A DNA stretch of 64,000 nucleotides. Source: Nageia nagi. Taxonomy: Eukaryota > Pinophyta. The notes under the pieces are model-generated. The model had not been told where the DNA came from. It saw nothing but the letters and a program-made list of their open reading frames with translations, and did not search any database. This document shows positions 29,020 to 41,387 of this stretch, piece after piece. Where the stretch lies: positions 35,650,001 to 35,714,000 of the forward strand of contig JBITNC010000002.1 in the NCBI GenBank assembly GCA_050084985.1, written 5' to 3'. Each line of letters opens with the position of its first letter. The first letter of the stretch is position 1. A program made the position numbers and the translations under genes.

Positions 29020-30200
29020 ATAAGACTAAGTATATTAAATAAATTAAGGATAAGCATATTTTAGAAAAGGTCAAACTATTTGTTATTACAAACATCCAAT
29101 CTATAGTCATTTAAGCATTACATTATCCCAAATAACTAATGCAGTAGACTTGCGAGAAGTTCTAAATACATATACTTTGATCAAAGATCATAAGTTATGC
29201 ATAAGTCACTAAGATAAATTATTATGTCACCAATTCAAGAATTATAAGCCAAAAGTCATGGTATTTCAAGTTGATCATGTCAACTAGATCATGCCATAAG
29301 TCTAGGTACACAAGTTCTTATCTATTAACAAACATGTTGATATGAAGGTTGTAAGGTCTCTTTCAACAATATTGTTTCCTAGATGAAGAATAAGACAATA
29401 AATGCCAACTTTGATCATGCCACAAGTCAAGGTGTATATGATGGAAAAAAGAAAGTTGCACTATTCTATAATCCATCAATATGAATATTCTTCCCAAAAG
29501 TGGCATAAATTGTAATTTGGAGAAGGGATAACCTTTTTAACCAATTTTGGATAAGGTTGAACCTCTTTAGTTACTCTATAAAATTTTCAATCATGGATAA
29601 GGGAGAACTTTTTTAACCACTCTATAAAATTTTTAATCATAGAGAAGGGCGAACCTTTTTAACCGCTCCATCAAATTTTTAATATAGAGAAGGGTGAACC
29701 AAAATTAATCACACCATCAAATACAAATTTTTAGTAAATAAGGATAAATTCCCCAAACATGAATGTAGATTAGCATCAATCCAAAAATAATGACAAACTT
29801 TTAAAAATGAAAGTAAGTGACAAGAATTCAAATCATAGATAAATTTTCAACAAATAAGGTGGCATCAAAAATATAGGTATAAAATTCCAATCATGGAAGG
29901 CATTACTCCTTTTGCATAAAAAAATTACATATATTACCAATTTGTATTATGTAAAATATCTAAAATGTTTTATTTCCAAGGCCATAAGATTATTTACCAA
30001 ATTTATTTAAGGAAAAAGAATTGCAAATAATGCCACCAAAGTGTATATTTTATTCCATTAAGGAGGTTAAGGCACAAAATAGTATGAAATAAAAATTACA
30101 TTATGTAAAAATAATCTCAAGTTGTTGATCAAATTATCCAACTAATATTGTTGAATTCTTAAAATCAAGGTAATCAACCAAACATGTAGAATTTCAACCA
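29020..30200. other. Non-coding stretch where gag and protease are expected in Copia 1
   Basis: In the sister element, leader to integrase contains gag with a zinc knuckle and a DSG protease. Here the same interval has no such reading in either strand and is AT-rich with short repeats. The gag and protease genes seem deleted or replaced. Confidence 0.55.
29515..29725. repeat. ~57-bp tandem repeat in Copia 1
   Basis: About four units carry a GAGAAGGG(C/T)GAACC-like start, TTTTTAACCA(C)T and CTATAAAATTTTTAATCAT. Divergence is moderate. Confidence 0.8.
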
Positions 30201-31403
30201 AAAGTAATCAATAAGGCATGCTTAATTGTTTAACAAATTTCTCATGAATAAAAATAAATTTCAAACTCATCAAATCATATGACCCATACATCCAACATTT
30301 GTCATAACTAAGTAACATTATTTTTAGAGGTGGTAGAGTTGAGGTTATTTTCTTAGTTGAAATTAGGCCTTCACCTAGATGCTGACATGTAGCCCAAGTC
30401 CTACCAATCCTCAACCATTTCCCCTTGGTCATTAATATTTCTCTTATAAGGAGGAGTACTAACTATTTTCCAAAGGTACGATGTATGTTGGATTAACCAA
30501 ATTATTATTTTGATTAGGTTTCAAGTTATCCTCTTAGGTTATCAGGATAATCCCTAAATAGACATGTAGATATGTGATGTCACTACACACATACCTATCC
30601 ATCTATATGGAGTTGTGTCCAGACCAACATAGGACTTAATAGAAATTAATAAGTATGAACTTTACACCATTTGGATCATCAAAACTAATGGCTCTAGTTT
30701 GCCTTGTCCTTCGTTTAATGGCTCCTCTAACAAGTTATGTTGCAAAAATATATGTGCAGATGGGTTAATTTTAGAGGGGTGCACTTTAAATATTTATGAA
30801 TTTCAAAAAAATATAAAAATTTAACAAAAAAAACAAAATTCTTCCCTCTTTACCTTTAAATATTTTATAGAAAAAATTCTTCCCCTCTTTTGCAATTTCC
30901 TAATAATTATTTAAAATATAGTCTCTTTTTGAAAAAAATAATGTTCCTTATTTATCATCCTATAACTTTAATTTTGAAAAGATGATAAAACTCCTTTTGA
31001 AAAAAAAATCCTTCTAAATTTTTTTACCAATAATCTTCTTTAGGTAAATATTGCCTCCCCACATTTAAAGAAAGAAAATAACTATATGCTCTTTTATGGC
31101 ATCAGCAAAGATAAGTTTCTTAAAAAATTCTCCTACTTTTTAAAACCTTGAGAGAGAGGAAAAAAATATAGTAGGAGGCAACCATAAATGGTTTCAACAA
31201 ATACATTTAAATAAAATACTATTCCACCAAATGCATTGAATGAGGCAAAACTTGCATGCCATGCCATAGATCTAGAGGTGTTGAAGATAAGTTATGATGT
31301 GTAGGGGAGTGTGTGAGCTTTGTAACCTATCAAGATGATCAAGTTGGGAGTTGGGTTCAACAACAAAGAGAGAAGGCCACAAGAGAGAAGGGGACCAAGT
31401 GGC

Positions 31404-31885
31404 TGTTGGAATGTATAATGCATTATTGTAAAGGTTTGTATTAAATCTTCTATGTAAATTCACTAATATTTAAGGGTATCATTTGATACCTTAAGTATTT
31501 AAGTGAATATGATAATGTAACTTGTCCTAGACTCCATGTCATGAGCATGCCCCTTGGGTAAAAGGATGTGCATGTCATGCTTTTATACATTGGATAAAAG
31601 GGTGATCCAAAGAGGAATTTTGGCCTATAAATAGAAGGATCCCTCTTTGTGATCACACACCAATTGTAGAGTAAATTTATGCTATAGGATAGTGGTTAGG
31701 AGAAAAGAGTAGGAGGATTGTAAGAGAGTTGTATTTGTGATTGAGGTAAAGATCTAGTTAGTGGATGTACTCCTAGTTGGAAGAACCACTTTACATCTTG
31801 AGTTACTTTGTGAGATTATCTTATTTGTGAGTTTTCAAAAGATCTTGGTTGTTTAAGAATTATCTTGTTAGTGTTACTTCCTTTA
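31404..31885 (+). mobile_element. Solo LTR of the Copia family, plus strand
   Basis: It begins TGTTGGAATGTATAATGC and follows the family LTR (reverse complement of 42,205-42,705) to ACTTCCTTTA, with terminal CA mutated to TA. Flanks are GTGGC (31,399-31,403) and GTGGT (31,886-31,890), a duplication with one mismatch. No PBS or internal sequence follows, so it is a recombination-derived solo LTR inserted into Copia 1 in opposite orientation. Confidence 0.85.
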
Positions 31886-31890
31886 GTGGT

Positions 31891-33164
31891 AAGGTGTCAC
31901 AAGGGGGTCAGAGATGGGTGGGGGGCCTATCGATGATAATGCAATGGAGTTTTAGTGCATAGGTGGAGTGGTGGGAGCAATCCATGTAGTAGGGAGCAAT
32001 TATGAAGAGGGCTTACGAAGGTTGCATAGGTTATAGGTCGCACAAGTCATAGGGTGGAGGCCCATAAGGTTAATCCCCTTAAATTTAAAAAAAAATGATG
32101 GTAGATCAGGGGTTGAAGAGGCAATCGAGCCATGAGTGTGAGAGGTAGAACCAACCTATGGGGAGTGGAGAGGCAATTCAAGGGAAGAAGCTATAATATT
32201 TCATCAACTCTTGTAGATATACATCACTAATAATGGTCAATTTAGGGGTGGAAGGAGGTTGGATGGTTGTTCATCTAGGGGGCCAAAATAAGTAGTTGAC
32301 ATAGGTTGCAGGTGTAGGAGATGAGTCATGGAAGCATCACACTAAGGAAAATGAGGTGGTGGAAGATAGAGGAACCAAGAGATATGGGATGTGAGCCACA
32401 AGACAAGCCATGAGGTTGGTGTTTATCAAGAGAGGTGAGCTAGGGGGTGTCACTAGATTTTGGTGGTTTTTCTCCCCTTTTTAATTATAAATATTTGATT
32501 TTTCAAAAACTTTAGATTTTCCCCTCTTTTATTTAAAAATAATAATTATTATTTCAAAGAAATGTTATTAAAAAAACTTGTTAAAATAAAAATTGAATAA
32601 AACCCCCATTTATTTTTATTATCCCCCCTCTATGTATAATTAATATAAATTTTGCATATATGTTATATATATTGCAAAACAAAATTCCATACCTTTTAAT
32701 ATGAAAGAAACTTTTTATGCCATATATAAATACATATACCCCTTTTATATATATTTACAATGATCTCTTTTTGTATTTATTTTGATTGTAAAAAAAAATA
32801 CAAATGTGTTAAAAAAATTGTAATTTTTGTACAATAAATCTAAAAAAATTGTAAATTTAGTCAAGCTAGATTCTCCTAATATATTGTTGTTACATTCTAT
32901 ACATTTTAGGAAAAAAATTTACCTAAAAAAATGCAACTACCATAAAAGATTAGTAGAAAATTGTAACAACAATATATTTTAAGCAATTTTCCATAAAAAG
33001 ATTGCAACTAACATGTAAACAATGTTAGTAACTCAAGAGGAAAAAAATAAACTTGAAAGAAGAAGAAAAAAAATTATACTTTAAAATATTTTACCTCATG
33101 AAAGTATATTTAAGAATGAGAAGGATGAACCGTCAAGGATATTGAAGATGAAGCCTCCAAGTAT
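31891..33164 (-). other. Leader region of Copia 1
   Basis: Long untranslated 5' leader in element orientation. It is AT-rich with poly-A and poly-T runs. No ORF of note. Confidence 0.6.
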
Positions 33165-33178
33165 GGCTCTATATACCA
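33165..33178 (-). other. Primer-binding site of Copia 1
   Basis: Minus-strand TGGTATATAGAGCC lies two bases inside the 5' LTR boundary. It resembles the initiator-Met type TGGTATCAGAGCC. Confidence 0.8.
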
Positions 33179-33180
33179 AT

Positions 33181-33642
33181 TGAAGGAATAAGCTCACAAG
33201 ACAAATTCCTAATTACCCAAGATCACTTGAAGACTATTTCAAATCCTTAAGCATTAAGAACACATACACTCAAAGAAGCATTCACATAAGATGACACCAA
33301 TGTAAATTGGTTCCTCCAACCATGGGACTACATCCACTAACTAAGATATTTCTTATTCCCAAATACCACTCTCTTACAAGACCTATTTCTTCCTCTCCTA
33401 ATAGAGGGCCTCTTATTTATAGGCCAAAATCCTCCCTTTGATCACCGTTTTAACCAGTGTACAAAGACATGACATGCTTCACCCTTTTACCCAAAGGAAA
33501 TTCTCATGAGAAGGAGTGTAGGACAAGTTACATTATCATATTCATGTAAATACTTAAGGTATCGAGGGATACCTTTAAGTATTGGTGAATTTACAAGAAG
33601 AACCTTACAAAGCCTTACAATAATGCATTATACATTCCAACA
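33181..33642 (-). repeat. 5' LTR of Copia 1
   Basis: 462 bp, paired with 25,267-25,767. It is shorter by internal deletions, for example around the leader-side TATA region. Confidence 0.9.
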
Positions 33643-33647
33643 ATTAC

Positions 33648-33704
33648 ATGATGTGTAACATAACATAATCCATAATTTCAATAATAAATTAGTAATTAAT
33701 AAAA
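33648..33704. repeat. Segmental duplication, unit B copy 2 (right tail)
   Basis: It matches the end of B3 (about 34,755-34,815): ATGATG, then AATCCATAATTT and AAATTAGTAATTA. It completes B2 across the Copia insertion. Confidence 0.8.
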
Positions 33705-34815
33705 TTATGGTATTATTATTTTATTTGATGATTTTTTAAAATTGGTTTGTTTATTACAGTTTTTAAATTATAAATTATTAATTAATTTATCAAATGATGA
33801 CATTTAACATCTTTTTTAATATTTACTTTCAATATTTAAATATTTTATCTTGAAATTTAGTATATCACTTTCAAAAATTGCTATCACATTCTTGAACATT
33901 ATTATAGTATTTTTTATAATATTATATTATTTCTTTCCTACTTAAATTCAAATTTTTGAAATGGATAGAAGAGGTAAAAACTTATTATATTCATATATTA
34001 ATATAAATACCTAATAATACAATTATACTTTATCTAAAATCATCTTAGACACATATCAAATATAAAAAACATGTTTAAAAAGGTTGGTTGATATCTCAGT
34101 ATCATAATCTAATCGTTGACATCCCAATTTGATCTTGACTTTTCATTATCCCACTTCAATTTTGAATTTTCATTTCTATAATTTTATTATTGTATTGATT
34201 TGCTACATGATATTAAATTCCATATAAGACACTCTCTATTTTTGTTAGGTAATGAGGTCTTAATACCATGGAGGAGAGTTCATCCATTGAAGAAGATCCC
34301 TCTTCTCGTGAAAACTTCCTCTCTATATACCCACCATTACTAACATTTAAACTATATTGTATACATAGTTTTAGAATTTTTTATTGAATAAACAATAATG
34401 ATTTAGTCCATGATTTCATTAGACTCTTTATATTAAATAAAAAATCTAATATCAAATTTTCCATCAAGTTAAATAAGTTTATGTTATAATCCTTGTAAGG
34501 ATAGTTTAAGTAAGGCCTTAGTAGTGGCCTCATAAAAATAGTTTAGCAACACAAATATAATCTCCCTTTAACATTGAGAAATTATGCTTAATTAGATTGG
34601 ATATAAATTCATGATGTTAAGTATTTAGACCCTTATATTGAGATTAAGTTTGTTTATGATTTTGACATCTAACCATTCCACTTAAGTGTTGTTTTCATAA
34701 TGCAATTATATTCATTTCCCTAACATTTATCTGAAGTGTTTGCACATATCCATTGCATGATGCATATAATTAGATAATCCATAATTTAAATCATAAATTA
34801 GTAATTATAAAGGAT
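33705..34815. repeat. Segmental duplication, unit B copy 3
   Basis: It is colinear with B2 from TTATGGTATTATTATTTTAT to GTAATTA and follows B2's end directly, so B2 and B3 are in tandem. Non-coding. Confidence 0.87.
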
Positions 34816-34975
34816 ATTCATTATTGCAAAACTACCATAAAGGTATATATTACCATGAGTACATCAATAATAATTTATTGTAGTATCCAATAAGTACTAA
34901 ATTTATAATATCAATTGTAAATGAAACATGATGAATATTATTCACACAAGAGATCCCCAAGGTTTGATTAACTAT

Positions 34976-35782
34976 TGATACTTAATTTTGGTCCATCTTA
35001 GGTGGTCTAATTAAGTGTTTTATCATGTTGATCTGATGTCATGTTATGCATATTTTCTTGTTCCTTTCTCATGCAATCTTATCATTTATTATGCTAGGTA
35101 CCCCAACATAAATGATCCATTCCTAAGGGAAATTGGAGGATATATTGCATGTATAAGGGTAAGTATGATTGCAGGGAAATTTTTCAAGATTTAAATCTTG
35201 ATAACAAGTACCACTTCTAAGTTTTGGTGTTTATCAATGCCACCTATTGATATTGGGATCGTATTATTAGGAGCATATATGTTGTTCCAAATTTTGCAAT
35301 TATATGTTTGGCTCAACTTGTAGATAATTTGTTATGCTTTGGATCTTGGTTGTAAACTCCATTCCTTTGTATTCATAATATTTATTCTATATTATGCATC
35401 AAGGCTACTATTCAATACCCAACATCTGCATTCCTATGGGCATTAATGTTGTTGTTCTAATATGTTGTGGTATGTGGGGATTCACATATCAAGATCCATA
35501 TCTTTGAAAAGCTCCTATTTGCATATAATATTCATCATCTAAGTAAGATTAACAAGTATTTAGCTTTCACTTGATCCTAATATTAATAACATATTTTTTA
35601 ATCTTGATCTAATAATCTAGATTTGTTATTCGTTATTGTATTTACCTATAATTAGATTATTGTTACTTTTTGTTATCTTTATTATTAATCTTGATATAAA
35701 GATAATACATCATCACATGTGAATGTTTAATATATTTTCTAATTATCTATCTCACACTATGGGTCTCTAAAAATATTCAACA
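34976..35782 (+). repeat. LTR copy (solo or orphan) of the gag-only element family
   Basis: It matches the LTRs at 35,963 and 40,149: TGATACTTAATTTTGGTCCA at the start, GGTAAGTATGATT, CCACCTATTGA, GGGGATTCACATATCAAGAT inside and ATATTCAACA at the end. It is more diverged than the other two. Flanking 5-mers (ACTAT and TATTG) do not match, so it may be a rearranged remnant. Confidence 0.8.
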
Positions 35783-35962
35783 TATTGATGCCCACCTCTT
35801 TATAACATATCTATCTATTAGCTAGGGTTGGAATATTTGCATTTCAAACCTACCACATTTTTAGTTACAATGTAAAACCTCTTGAAGGTTTTGTTTATAT
35901 ATTATGTTCCATAAATATTTAATGTTACTACATGATAATACACATATTTGTTTTGATCTTAT

Positions 35963-36738
35963 TGATACTTAATTTCAATCCACCTTAGGTGTCCTTATTA
36001 AGTGTTGTATTATATTAATATCATATTCTATCATGTGCATTATATTGGCCCACTTAAGATTCTTCTCGTGTAATTTTAGCTTTATTTATGTAAGGTACCC
36101 CAATTTTGGTGTTAACTTCTATGTGAAGGTTCAATTATGTATTTAAAGGTAAGTATGATTACATGGGAAGGCATCAAGATTTCATCTTGATAGTTGGTAC
36201 CTAAACTATTAGGTATTTCTCAATGCCACCTATTGAGATTAAGATCTTGTTATCATACGAGCATATTTGTTACTCCATATTTTGTAATTATATTTTTAGA
36301 TTGAATTATCAATCATATATTATTCATTGAATCTTGGTTGTGAACACCATTCTTTGGATGCCTAACATCCATGCTACTGTATGCATCAACGCTACTATTT
36401 GGGAGTCAATGTTCGCACTCCTATGAGCATCCACATTGTTATTCCAATTTGTTGTGTTCTATGGGGATTCACATATCAAGATCACCATATTTAACAAGAT
36501 CCTATCTTCATATAATATCCATAATCTAGGTATGGTTAATATGAATTTATCTATCTCTCGATCCCTTTAACATTAGTGCATAGAGATTATCTTGATCCAA
36601 TAGTCTAAGTATTACTCTATTCATTTCTATGTAGTTATACTTCATATTATTATTAATATTCCTATTATTCATTAAATATGAATATTTAATATAATTTCTA
36701 TTTAGGTTAATCTTAGTGATCACTAAAAATATTTAACA
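35963..36738 (+). repeat. 5' LTR of the gag-only element
   Basis: 776 bp, colinear with 40,149-40,919; moderately diverged. Confidence 0.88.
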
Positions 36739-37373
36739 TATTAGCATTAGCATTCACTGTAAAGTTGAATCGACCACATTTTTAAAAAAATAAACTAGAT
36801 TTTTCATTTTTAATGCATCATATTTTTTTTAGAATTTTTCATAGGAAGCCCTAGGTTTTGTTCAATTTTTATTTGTCTTAAGTTTTTACAAAATTAGAAA
36901 GCCCTATTTCTTTAAATGTTTTTAAAATTTGAAGGTGTTTTTAATTTGTAGAATTTTATTTTTGATTAAAACCCTAGATTTTAAGCCTAATTTTTGAAGA
37001 TTTGGTGGATGTTTATGCCCTAGAATTTTGTTGTTTATGCCATAGAATTTTACCCAATCCCTAGATATTCATGATAGGAAAATTTTGGAAGGTAAAATTA
37101 ATATTCTTACATGCATTTTTCTAAGGTTTTTGGTCAAAAAATAAAAATGTTTTTATAGAAAATTATAAATTTTCAAAGTTATTTTAGTTAGTTTTGTGAG
37201 TTTTATATTAGAAAATATTATCTCACTCATATATATTTTATGTTAGGATATTTTTGGTGATTTTTGAAGGTCATATTTTACAAAATTAGCATATTTTTAG
37301 GTCATTTTTTGTCAACCAAAAATCCAAAGATTTTTGGACGTATTATATCTTTATTTCTTTAAGTGTGATAAAC

Positions 37374-38410
37374 ATGGCATCATTAGTGAGGCAACATTGC
37401 TCTAGTGATAATGCTAGGGATACAACTTTGAATACCAACATTTTGATAGCAGAACAATTTAGTTAGTGGGAAACAAAGGTGCAATTTCTTTATAATTAGT
37501 TAGGAATGAGTGTTGTTAGCACTAAATATAAAAGAAATCCTTTGAGCATGGAGATCATAAATGCTATTCTCATTAGTAAAGAGAAGGAGTCTAAATTAGA
37601 AAAAAATTAATGGTGAAGGAGATCCAAATTAATCCTCTATAGGGATTTGAGTATATAATGGAGCTGAAGTATGGAATCATGTTTAGTTAAAGACTAAATA
37701 CTTCTCTATAAATTTGACTAGTGAAACAAGAAAAAGGTTTCACAACTTGGCACATGCTTCAATTATCTCATTTCAACAATTGAAGATAAGTTCAAGAATC
37801 ATTTCAATGTATATAGAATTTTATTATATATTAATCATTGCAAAAGTCAATAAAGAATTGGATAATTTCTATAGATATGTAGATTTGGAGATGAATGAAC
37901 AAACTATGGATAGATTCATTGCAAAGGTATTTCTTGTAAACATTAATCCTCTTGTTGGAAATTATGGTATTAATTATGTTAGAGGTATCTTTATGGATAT
38001 GTTCACATTCTTATTAGAAAGAAAGGTATATGTTAAGATTAAGTAAACTTAAGTATATATCTTCTACCAAGGATAATTATAAAAATTCATATAAAAGAAA
38101 TGAGGATAATCAAATAAATGTAGTTGAACCAAGTGCAAGAGAAGAAGGAAAAAAACCCTTTTACAAGATCCCCATAGATCCCACATAAATGTTCAAATAT
38201 TGTTTAATAAAGGGATTGATAGAACCTAAAAAGGTAAGAGAATATGGTGAAGATGAAGATAATCCCCATTGGTATAAGGAGAATAATCATTGTTTGTATC
38301 ATCAAGTCAAAGGCCATTCCACTAATGTGTGTGTTGAAATGAAGAAGAAATTGCATAAGATTTTAGAAAAGGGAAAAATTAATTATGTTACAATGAAGAA
38401 TTTAATATAA
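37374..38410 (+). pseudogene. Gag polyprotein of the gag-only element, decayed
   Basis: A start at 37,374 (MASLVRQHCSSDNARDTTLN) opens a gag-like reading with stops from about codon 30. The open stretch 37,714-38,046 looks capsid-like (helical; ends FLLERKVYVKIK). The stretch 38,189-38,410 contains HWYKENNHCLYHQVKGHSTN then VC, the C-x2-H...GH-x4-C type knuckle common in Ty3/Gypsy Tat gag, followed by a Lys-rich helix. No protease follows in a recognisable frame. Confidence 0.7.
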
Positions 38411-40128
38411 AACTATATAAGAATTTGATGATGAAGGAGAAAACGATATGGTCAACATGATTACTTTTGAAGAATATTATGCCTATGCATAAGAAAGTAA
38501 GAAAGGAGGTAATACTAAACTATTTCATGATCATGATTCTTTGTTTTATAAAATTAGCTTATATGATTTATGTTTGAAATTTGGTTTTCATAGAGAAGTT
38601 ATCCATAATATTTTCAATAATTTCTTTATTCATGCTGACATTACTACAAGTGTTCTTGGGGACATGTTTGATTCTTTTAGATAGGTTAGCTCAACACAAT
38701 CAAAAGATAACACATCTCTTTCATAAGATACTAAAAAAAATTAAAATGAATATGAAGTATGAATTAGTAGAAGAGGAACAAATTATAAATGAATATATAC
38801 ACTAAGTAGTTAACATGATTATCTATGATGATGAATAGAAAGAGGAAGTACATGAAGATAAATTTGAAGAAGAAATTATGAATACATATCAATTTTTATA
38901 TGAAGATACTTCTCAATGTTGTCAACACTTGAGACTTAAGAGAGCATAAATGCTAAGAACAATTTTAATTTAGGGGCACTATTAATGCTACCATCACAGA
39001 TCAATAAAATGGTCAATTTGTCTAGAAGTACCACTTACACATGTATAGAAAATGTCAAACGAAAGGATTCTACCTACCTACCATATTATAGTAAGTTTTA
39101 AGATTCAAGAAAGAATGCTTCATTCAAAGGGAATAAAGATCAAAGTTGTATTTTGCAAGGACACTTATCAATTAATATTTTCCTTCTTTCTCATATAAGT
39201 TAGAATTACATTCCCATATAGGTTGGTTATGTATCTTCATATAGCTTAGGTTGAATCATGCATTACATACATCCCCTTATTATTGGGGGCATAATTAACC
39301 ATCACTTATTCCCTTTGTTGGTTAGGGATATAATAACTAAATCCTTTATATATTTGGGTCTTCATATCTTTCTGTCAAGTTATTAGGTTCATGTCACTCT
39401 TTTTGTTTACTAGTCTATTTTGGTTAAGTTTTTGTATAAGTTAGTTCATTCATGATTTATCAAAGTAATTCATGCATGAAATAGTTCATGAAATGTCAAC
39501 AAAAAAAAAATGGTTTTCTATTTAGAATGGATCAAAAATATTTAGAATGTCTTAGAAGTTTATGATCAATATTTTCTAGGGGCATGCCCTCAAAAATGTA
39601 AAGTTTATCTCCCTTAACTCCCTTATATCTCATATACATTACTTATGATTTTATTTGAATGTTATGCTTGTTATGATAAAATATTGCTATGATCTTGTTA
39701 TGATAACTTCATTATGATAACTTTATGATCACTCCTTTGTTGGTTGGATTTTAAATTAACCATCACTTTGTGAAAATTGTTATGATCCCTTTATTATGAT
39801 ATATACTTTTTATTATTGGGGTATTAATTATTATTATAATTATAATATAATATTATGATCGAACATGATATTTAAGATTTATATGCCTTTTTAGAATATG
39901 TTATTTTCTATTTTTTTTTTTCTTTTTTAGGTTATTGTTTGATATTGATTATTCTCATTCTATAGGAACCATTCCACTTCACAATCAAGGAAAAGAGGGG
40001 GTAACAAATATCATCAATCTTTATGATATGATCACAAAAATAATGAAATATCAAATTTTTCTTCTTCAAATTTTTCTACTTGCTTTGCAAATATAATTAC
40101 ATTTTAATGTCATTTCATTTCATTATAT
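38411..40128 (+). other. 3' internal region of the gag-only element
   Basis: An acidic reading (EFDDEGENDMVNMITFEEYY near 38,420-38,480) and an ORF at 38,581-38,805 follow gag. Neither matches a family I know. From about 38,950 to 40,128 it is AT-rich and non-coding. Confidence 0.5.
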
Positions 40129-40148
40129 TTACAAAGGGGGGGATTTTT
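40129..40148 (+). other. Polypurine tract of the gag-only element
   Basis: ACAAAGGGGGGG followed by a short T run precedes the TGACAC start of the 3' LTR. Confidence 0.7.
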
Positions 40149-40919
40149 TGACACTTAATTTTGGTCCACCTTAGGTGTACTTATTAAGTGTTTCATTATA
40201 TTAATAGCATATTATGTCATGAGCATTATATTGTCCCACTTAAAATAATTTTCATGTAATTTCATATTTATTTATGCAAGGTATCTCAACATTGACACTA
40301 TGTGGAGGTTCTTTTGTATATTTAAAGGCAAGTATGATTACATGGTAAGGCATAAATATTTCATCTTGATATTTGGTACTTAAACTATTAGGTGTTTCTC
40401 AATGTCGCCTATTGACATTGGGATCTTGTTGCCACACGAGCATATCTTCTTCTCCATATTTTGTGATTATATGTTTGGCTTGACTTATTGATCATCTACT
40501 ATGTATTGAATCTTGGTCATGAACTCCATTCCTTTGGATGCCTAGAATTCGTGCTATCATATACATCTATGCTAGCTATTCAAGACTCAACATATACATT
40601 CCTACAAGTATGCACATTACTATTTAAATATGATATCCTCTATGGGGACTCACATATCAAGATCACCATCTTTGAAAAGTGCCTATCTACATATAATATT
40701 TATCATCTAATTAAGGTTAATATGTATTTATCTATCTCTCAATCCCTTTCTCATTAGTGCATAGATATTATGTTGATCCAATAGTCTAAGTCTTGCTTTA
40801 TTTATTTCTATTCTATTATACTTTACATTATTATTTTTATTCATGTTTTTCATTAAATGTAAATATTTAGTATAGCCTATACCTAGGTTAATCTTGGTGG
40901 TCACTACAAACATTCAACA
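40149..40919 (+). repeat. 3' LTR of the gag-only element
   Basis: 771 bp; pairs with 35,963-36,738. Confidence 0.88.
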
Positions 40920-41387
40920 AAGGATACTAATGTTGTAATTAAGAAAGCTACCAAGAGGAGAAAGATTGTTGTAACATATATTGCTTTTGAAGATCAAATG
41001 TAGAGTGAATAAATTTTTAGGTAACATTAGCTTTCTAAATCTCAAGGAACTATGATAGAAGAACATGTAGATAAGAGCCCCTCTGATAAAGAAAGTACCG
41101 TAACTAGCTCTCATGGTTTTGGAAGATAATAAGCTAGGACTTTTAGAATGATGATGAAGATCCAAATACCTATATTGCTCAAAATTTTCCTCTTATCCCA
41201 ACATAGAAAGACCTTATAATGTAATTGAGTGATGAAGAGACCTTCATAAAGGTCATGAGCTCCAAAGAAAATAGGTGTTGATTTATCAAGTTACTCAATG
41301 AGTTACCTATTAAAGAGAAAGTATATGTTGTTGAGGTTATCAAGGAAGATGTGTATACCTTGAATCCTTGCTCTCATGCACTAAATA
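40920..41387. other. Unassigned segment between elements
   Basis: A broken plus-strand reading includes FIKLLNELPIKEKVYVVEVI and further short stretches, so it was probably coding once, perhaps in an older element. No domain is recognised. The minus ORF 40,914-41,165 is not supported. Confidence 0.35.

Larger units (their letters stand above)
25267..33642 (-). mobile_element. Copia-type LTR retrotransposon 1, decayed
   Basis: LTRs at 25,267-25,767 (3') and 33,181-33,642 (5') run, in element orientation, from TGTTGGAATGTATAATGC to TTATTCCTTCA. ATTAC is duplicated at 25,262-25,266 and 33,643-33,647. The PBS and PPT are in the expected minus-strand positions. Order from the right: leader, a non-coding stretch where gag and protease should be, integrase, RT, RNase H, which is the Copia order. 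All coding parts have stops and frameshifts. It shares leader sequence with the Copia at 42,205-50,730, so both belong to one family. A plus-strand solo LTR of the family lies inside it (31,404-31,885). Confidence 0.93.
35963..40919 (+). mobile_element. Gag-only, non-autonomous Gypsy-like LTR element
   Basis: LTRs at 35,963-36,738 and 40,149-40,919 share ends TGA(T/C)ACTTAAT and TT(T/C)AACA. A PPT with a G run precedes the right LTR. The 3.4 kb interior carries a decayed gag with a zinc-knuckle-like motif but no RT, RNase H or integrase. The gag resembles that of Tat-type Gypsy elements, so mobilisation in trans by such an element is plausible. The flanking 5-mers (CTTAT and AAGGA) do not match, so one edge may have been altered. 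Confidence 0.8.

Noticed and set aside
35958-40924. 5-bp target duplication for the gag-only element
   Set aside because: CTTAT and AAGGA do not match; no alternative LTR boundary I tried gives a convincing pair.
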